Both the position numbers and the translations under genes were made by a program. Below are positions 24,162 through 27,890 of a DNA stretch of 27,890 nt, in pieces. Where the stretch lies: contig CAZBGV010000038.1 in the NCBI GenBank assembly GCA_964491485.1, forward strand, positions 1-27,890, read 5' to 3'. The stretch's first letter is position 1. Each line of letters opens with the position of its first letter. The notes under the pieces were generated by a model. The model searched no databases and had not been told where the DNA came from. It saw nothing but the letters and a program-made list of their open reading frames with translations. Source of the stretch: IDS-8 sp964491485. GTDB lineage: Bacteria > Pseudomonadota > Gammaproteobacteria > Steroidobacterales > Woeseiaceae.

Positions 24162-24191
24162 CCCGCAGGAGCCGGCTCCCCCGCCGGCGCC
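24162..24191 (+). repeat. Variant REP-like palindrome in the suhB leader
   Basis: The core CCGCAGGAGCC is shared with the other copies, but the stem is GCCGGC-TCCCCC-GCCGGC instead of GCCCGC-CAT-GCGGGC. Ten bases further on begins AGGA, the suhB ribosome site. Confidence 0.55.
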
Positions 24192-24211
24192 GTCCACCGC
24201 AGGAAAACGCA

Positions 24212-25170
24212 ATGCATCCTTTGCTGAACGTCGCCGTGATGGCCGCCCACCGCGGCGGTGACACGCTCATCCGCAGCCTGAACCAGCTCGACCGCATCAA
24301 GGTGGAGGTCANNNNNNNNNNNNNNNNNNNNNNNNNNNNNNNNNNNNNNNNNNNNNNNNNNNNNNNNNNNNNNNNNNNNNNNNNNNNNNNNNNNNNNNNN
24401 NNNNNNNNNNNGGTGACACGCTCATCCGCAGCCTGAACCAGCTCGACCGCATCAAGGTGGAGGTCAAGGGGCGCAACGATTACGTGAGCGAGGTGGATCG
24501 TGCGGCGGAGCGGGCGGTCATCGCGACCATTCACAAGCACTATCCGGAGCACGCGATCCTGGCGGAGGAAAGCGGCGCACAGGGCGAATCGGAGTACGAG
24601 TGGGTGATCGACCCGCTCGACGGCACGACCAATTACCTGCACGGCTTTCCGATCTTCGCGGTGTCCGTGGCGGTGCTGCACAAGGGCGCCATGGAGCATG
24701 CCGCGGTGCACGACCCGATGCGCCAGGAAACGTTCACCGCATCGCGCGGCGGCGGCGCGCAGCTCAACGGCCACAAGATCCGCGTGAGCGGCACGAGCTC
24801 GCTCGAGCGCGCGCTGATCGGCACCGGCTTTCCGTTCCGCCACGCCGAGCGCACCTTCGAGCCCTATTTCGCGATGCTCAGGAAGGCCATCGCCAACACG
24901 TCCGGCGTGCGCCGCCCCGGCGCCGCGGCAATCGACCTCTGCTACGTCGCAGCGGGCCGGCTCGATGCGTTCTGGGAGCTCGGCCTCTCGAAGTGGGACA
25001 TGGCCGGCGGCGCGCTCGTGATCCGCGAGGCCGGCGGCATCGTCACCGCGCTGGACGGCGGCGACGGTTTCCTCGAGACGGGGCACATCCTCGCGGGGAC
25101 ACCGAAGATCCACGCCGCCCTCTCCCGCCTGTTCGCCCCCGAAATCGAAGCCCTGTTCGCCGCCGCCTGA
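24212..25170 (+). CDS. suhB: Inositol-1-monophosphatase SuhB (interrupted by a false assembly gap)
   Basis: SuhB hydrolyses inositol phosphates and in E. coli also takes part in rRNA antitermination with Nus factors. The ATG at 24212 has AGGA upstream. The coding sequence runs to 24311, is broken by 100 N and a repeated 55-base segment (24412-24466), and resumes at 24467. Removing these 155 bases joins the two halves in one frame and gives 267 residues, exactly the E. coli length. The metal site is complete: E67/E68 (LAEESG), IDPLDGTTN (81-89) and the WDMAGGALVIREAGG block with D211. As written, the two halves lie in different frames, so automatic callers will split the gene. Confidence 0.95.
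24257..24466. repeat. 55-bp direct repeat flanking the N run (contig overlap)
   Basis: Bases 24257-24311 and 24412-24466 are identical over 55 bases, directly abutting the 100-N run on each side. A contig overlap left unmerged by scaffolding is the simplest explanation. 55 is a common final k-mer length in de Bruijn assemblers. Confidence 0.95.
24312..24411. other. Assembly gap of 100 N inside suhB
   Basis: Exactly 100 N, a placeholder length. The identical 55-base flanks show that nothing is missing here. Confidence 0.97.
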
Positions 25171-25283
25171 CCCGCGCCCGCCTGCCGGACTGCATCGCCG
25201 TAAGGCCAGGGGCTATTGTCCGCCGGAGCCGGCATCGCTACGCTCGCGAGGCCGTGCTCGCGCACATTTCGGGGGATCGGGCC

Positions 25284-26176
25284 GTGGACGCAGCGACGGA
25301 TCGGACCGGCGGGCATGCCGGACCACTCGCCTGGCTGGCGGAATGCCTTGCCGTCGGCGCGAACGACCCGGCCGCGCGCGGCATGGGCATCGGCCGCGTG
25401 CTGCTGGCGCTGGCAATGATCGGGCTCGGCCTGCGCGGGCTGGCCTTCGGTGACTTCGCCGGCGTGTGGCAGCGCATTCCGATCGCGGAACTGCCGGCGC
25501 ACGATTTCTTCGTGTACCTGGCGGCGGCGGTCGAGATCGCGAGCGGCATCGGCATCCTGGTTGCACGCGTCGCGAAAGCCTCCGCCGCGGCGATGTCGGT
25601 GTTCGCGCTTTGCTGGATGGTGCTGCTGAAGTTTCCCGCCATCGTTAGTGCACCGGGCATCGAAGCCGTCTGGCTGGGTGCGGGCGAGATCGCGGTGATA
25701 GTGGCCGGCGCGTGGATCGTGTTTGCCTCGCTGGCGAGGCCGGACGGGCGCTTCTTTTCGGGCCGCAACGGTGTGCGCAACGCACGGCTCATGTTCGTGC
25801 TGGCGTTGCCCGCGATTGGCCTGTCACATTTCTTCTATCCGGCGGAAACGGCCGGCTTCGTGCCCGCCTGGCTGCCGTGGCGTGCGGGGTGGGGATACCT
25901 GACCGGTGCCGGCGACCTCGCCGCGGCAGCCGGCATCCTGCTCGCGGTGTGGCCGCGGCTGGCTGCCACGATGGCAGCGGCGATGCTGTGGGTGATCACG
26001 GCGCTCGTGTGGGTGCCGCCGCTCACGACGCAGCTGCACGACACGGATGCGTGGTCGGCCTTCCTGATGTCGAGCATCATTGCCGCCGGTGCGTCGGTGG
26101 TGGCGGATTCGTATCGCGGCACGGCCTGGTCGACCCTCGGGCCCGTACGCCATGCTCCTGCGCACGGCGCATCGCT
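25284..26176 (+). CDS. DoxX-like polytopic membrane protein, 3' end lost in gap
   Basis: At least 297 residues with about eight hydrophobic segments are visible before the gap. The protein appears to hold two DoxX-like halves. The first (about 34-150) runs from GIGRVLLALAMIGLGLRGLAF to HDFFVYLAAAVEIASGIGILV. The second (about 168-275) runs from MFVLALPAIGLSHFFYP to WGYLTGAGDLAAAAGILL. DoxX-type proteins are small membrane proteins of mostly unknown function, some tied to thiol or redox stress. The start is taken as GTG at 25284, with GGGGGA 7-8 bases upstream; GTG 25254 and ATG 25383 are alternatives. The stop lies in the N run. It follows suhB on the same strand by 113 bases. Confidence 0.72.
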
Positions 26177-26276
26177 NNNNNNNNNNNNNNNNNNNNNNNN
26201 NNNNNNNNNNNNNNNNNNNNNNNNNNNNNNNNNNNNNNNNNNNNNNNNNNNNNNNNNNNNNNNNNNNNNNNNNNNN
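26177..26276. other. Assembly gap of 100 N between the DoxX-like gene and secF
   Basis: Exactly 100 N. Unlike the first gap the flanks are not identical. The right flank begins in the middle of a REP-like palindrome, so the assembly probably broke at a repeat. True missing length is unknown. Confidence 0.95.
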
Positions 26277-26290
26277 GCGGGCTCCTACGG
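26277..26290 (-). repeat. Half of a REP-like palindrome cut by the gap
   Basis: Read on the minus strand this is CCGTAGGAGCCCGC, identical over 14 bases to the copy beginning at 10914. The other arm would lie in the N run. The secF stop codon TAG is the TAG of this core. Confidence 0.65.
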
Positions 26291-27223
26291 GAGGTCGTCG
26301 ATGAGCTTGTCTTTCTGCGGCGGCGCGAGGTCCTGCGCCGTGATGCCGAGGTACAGCGCGGCGGCGCTCGCGACGTAGATCGAGGAGTACGTGCCGACGA
26401 GCACGCCGATGATCAGGGCGAGCGAGAACGGCTTCAGTGTCTCGCCCGCGATGAAGTAGAGCGCAACCAGCACGATCAGCGTCGTGAGGCCTGTCATGAT
26501 GGTCCTGGACAGCGTGTCGTTCACGGACTGGTTCAGCACCTGCTCCGGCGTCCGGCCGCGCAACAGGGAAAAATTCTCGCGCACGCGGTCGAAGACGACC
26601 ACGGTATCGTTCAGCGAGTAGCCGAGCACGGCCAGCAACGCGGCGAGCACGGTCAGGTCGAACGGCCAGCCGAAGATCGAGAACAACCCGACGACCACGA
26701 TGATGTCGTGAGCGGTGGCCACGACGGCACCGATCGCGAACTTCCACTGGAACCGGAACATGACGTAGATGAAGATCATCAGCAGCGCGTAGATCATCGC
26801 CGTCGCGCCTTTCTCGCGCAGGTCGGCCCCGACCTGCGGGCCGACGAACTCGATGCGCCGGATCTGCGCGTCCGGATCGTGCGCAGACAGGGTCTCGTCC
26901 AGACGATCGCGGATGCTGTTGGGGTTGGCCTCGGGCTGCGGCGGCAGCCGCAGCAGGACGTCGGTGTCCGCGCCGAAGCGCTGTACCTGGGCGTCCTCGA
27001 ATCCCGCTTCGTCGAGCGTCGCGCGGATGCCATCGATGTCCGCCGCCTGCGGATAGCCGACCTCGAGCAGCACGCCGCCCGTGAAATCGAGCCCGAAGTC
27101 CAGGCCACGCGTGGCGAGCGAGAGCACGGAGAAGCCGATCGCGACAGAGACGATCGCGATGGAAACCCGCCTCGGCGTCGTGCCGAGGAAGTTGATGCGG
27201 GTCTTTTCCTTGATCCACCTCAT
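26285..27223 (-). CDS. secF: Protein translocase subunit SecF
   Basis: SecF with SecD uses the proton gradient to help pull proteins out of the SecYEG channel into the periplasm. The 312-residue protein (E. coli 323) has a first membrane helix (about 20-38), then GLDFGLDFTGGVLLEV, a periplasmic domain, and five further membrane segments including FVGPQVGADLREKG, VVATAHDIIVVVGLF and VLGYSLNDTVVVFDRVREN, the RND-type SecF signature. Its ATG is 4 bases after the secD stop. The stop TAG lies inside a REP-like core, so the final residues (LIDDLP) run directly into the repeat. Confidence 0.97.
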   Translation of the reverse strand: MRWIKEKTRINFLGTTPRRVSIAIVSVAIGFSVLSLATRGLDFGLDFTGGVLLEVGYPQAADIDGIRATLDEAGFEDAQVQRFGADTDVLLRLPPQPEANPNSIRDRLDETLSAHDPDAQIRRIEFVGPQVGADLREKGATAMIYALLMIFIYVMFRFQWKFAIGAVVATAHDIIVVVGLFSIFGWPFDLTVLAALLAVLGYSLNDTVVVFDRVRENFSLLRGRTPEQVLNQSVNDTLSRTIMTGLTTLIVLVALYFIAGETLKPFSLALIIGVLVGTYSSIYVASAAALYLGITAQDLAPPQKDKLIDDLP

Positions 27224-27227
27224 GGCG

Positions 27228-27890
27228 TCACACCGGCACCGTGGCGACCTTGCGCCCGCCGTAGACGAGGTTCACTACCGCGCGCGTGCCGATGATGGCC
27301 GTGTACATCGAGGTGACGATGCCGAGCGAGAGCGTAACCGCGAAGCCTTTGATTGGACCCGTGCCGAACGCGAACAGGACGATGCCCGCGATCAGCGTCG
27401 TGATGTTCGCGTCGGCGATCGACGAGAACGCCTTGTCATAGCCCAGGCTGATGGCGCGCTGCGGCGATGCGCCTGCCGCGATCTCCTCGCGTATTCGCTC
27501 GAAGATGAGCACGTTCGCGTCGACCGCCATGCCGAGGGTCAGCACGATGCCGGCAATGCCGGGCAACGTGAGGGAAGCCTGGATCAGCGACATCGAGGCG
27601 ACCACAAACACGAGGTTCATGAACAGGGCGAGATCCGCGATCAGGCCGAACCACTTGTAGTACACGACCATGAAGAGGACGACGGCAAGGAAACCGACCA
27701 CCGTCGCGCGATAGCCGCGATCGATGTTGTCCTGTCCCAGGCTCGGGCCGATCGTACGCTCCTCGACCTTGTACACCGGCGCGGCCAGCGCACCGGCGCG
27801 CAGCAGGAGCGCGAGGTCGCGCGCTTCCGCCGCATTCAGGCCGGTGATCTGGAACTGGTTCTTGAAGATGCCGTTGATCGTCGCGGTGTT
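27228..27890 (-). CDS. secD: Protein translocase subunit SecD, C-terminal part
   Basis: The frame is open to the right edge of the window, so only the last ~220 residues are seen. They contain FQITGLNAAEARDLALLLRAG, AAPVYKVEERTIGPSLG, then the membrane domain with LTLPGIAGIVLTLGMAVDANVLIFERIREE and KAFSSIADANITTLIAG, all standard for SecD. The gene is followed at 4 bases by secF, the usual secDF order. The start and most of the periplasmic domain are outside the window. Confidence 0.97.
   Translation of the reverse strand, partial: NTATINGIFKNQFQITGLNAAEARDLALLLRAGALAAPVYKVEERTIGPSLGQDNIDRGYRATVVGFLAVVLFMVVYYKWFGLIADLALFMNLVFVVASMSLIQASLTLPGIAGIVLTLGMAVDANVLIFERIREEIAAGASPQRAISLGYDKAFSSIADANITTLIAGIVLFAFGTGPIKGFAVTLSLGIVTSMYTAIIGTRAVVNLVYGGRKVATVPV

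Noticed and set aside
24212..25170. suhB as a frameshifted pseudogene or as two separate genes
   Set aside because: The frame change is fully explained by the 155-base artefact (100 N plus a duplicated 55-base contig end).

Overview
The window reads as an ordinary, gene-dense stretch of a high-GC gammaproteobacterial chromosome, probably a short-read metagenome-derived or draft assembly. Evidence for the lineage is the order ndk–rlmN–pilW–rodZ–hisS–yfgM–bamB–der, a typical gammaproteobacterial core block, together with guaB–guaA, MltF, SecD–SecF and SuhB of gammaproteobacterial type. I cannot name the genus from sequence alone. Two runs of exactly 100 N (24312-24411, 26177-26276) are scaffold gaps.

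Layout. 1-55: the 5' part of a tRNA-Ser(CGA) gene running off the left edge. 170-3474: an ICMT-like membrane methyltransferase (-), mltF (+), a four-helix NPYAPP membrane protein (+) and tadA (-). 3616-6246: an accessory patch with a TetR regulator (-), a 5'-truncated DinB-family remnant abutting it (+), a GFA-family zinc protein (+) and an SDR oxidoreductase (-). 6326-10867: guaB–guaA (-) diverging from xseA (+). 10868-12975: a REP pair, then a cysteine dioxygenase and a MetX-family acyltransferase (-). 13076-21176: one long minus-strand block ndk, rlmN, pilW, rodZ, hisS, yfgM, bamB, der. 21343-23996: trmJ–iscS–degenerate iscU-like–iscA (-), tightly overlapping. 24018-26176: a hairpin-rich intergenic region, suhB (interrupted by an artefactual gap) and a DoxX-like membrane protein (+). 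26285-27890: secF and the 3' end of secD (-).

How the genes fit together. The long minus-strand block links tRNA/rRNA modification (TrmJ, RlmN), tRNA charging (HisRS), ribosome assembly (Der), outer-membrane assembly (BamB), cell shape (RodZ) and pilus assembly (PilW). A minimal Isc module (desulfurase, altered scaffold, A-type carrier) sits just upstream of it, without iscR, a canonical iscU, hscBA or fdx. Next to der, an acyltransferase that may feed cysteine or methionine synthesis is followed by a cysteine-oxidising enzyme, suggesting a sulfur amino-acid pair.

I found no convincing undescribed defence, secretion or biosynthetic system. The most useful observations are: (i) a 55-bp repeat flanking the first N run, which shows the gap is false and restores an intact suhB; (ii) a REP-like palindrome family (CCGYAGGAGCC core) in at least five places, one supplying the secF stop codon; (iii) the Isc module with a scaffold lacking two of three cluster-ligand cysteines; (iv) a TetR/DinB junction that looks like a deletion scar; (v) a run of strong hairpins between trmJ and suhB; (vi) -10 boxes 6-7 nt before the xseA and metX ATGs, suggesting leaderless mRNAs. 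No gene-free stretch exceeds 300 bases. The larger gaps (644-911, 5244-5502, 10868-11089, 12863-13075) hold only the sites listed, and 644-911 shows nothing I can name beyond the mltF ribosome binding site.
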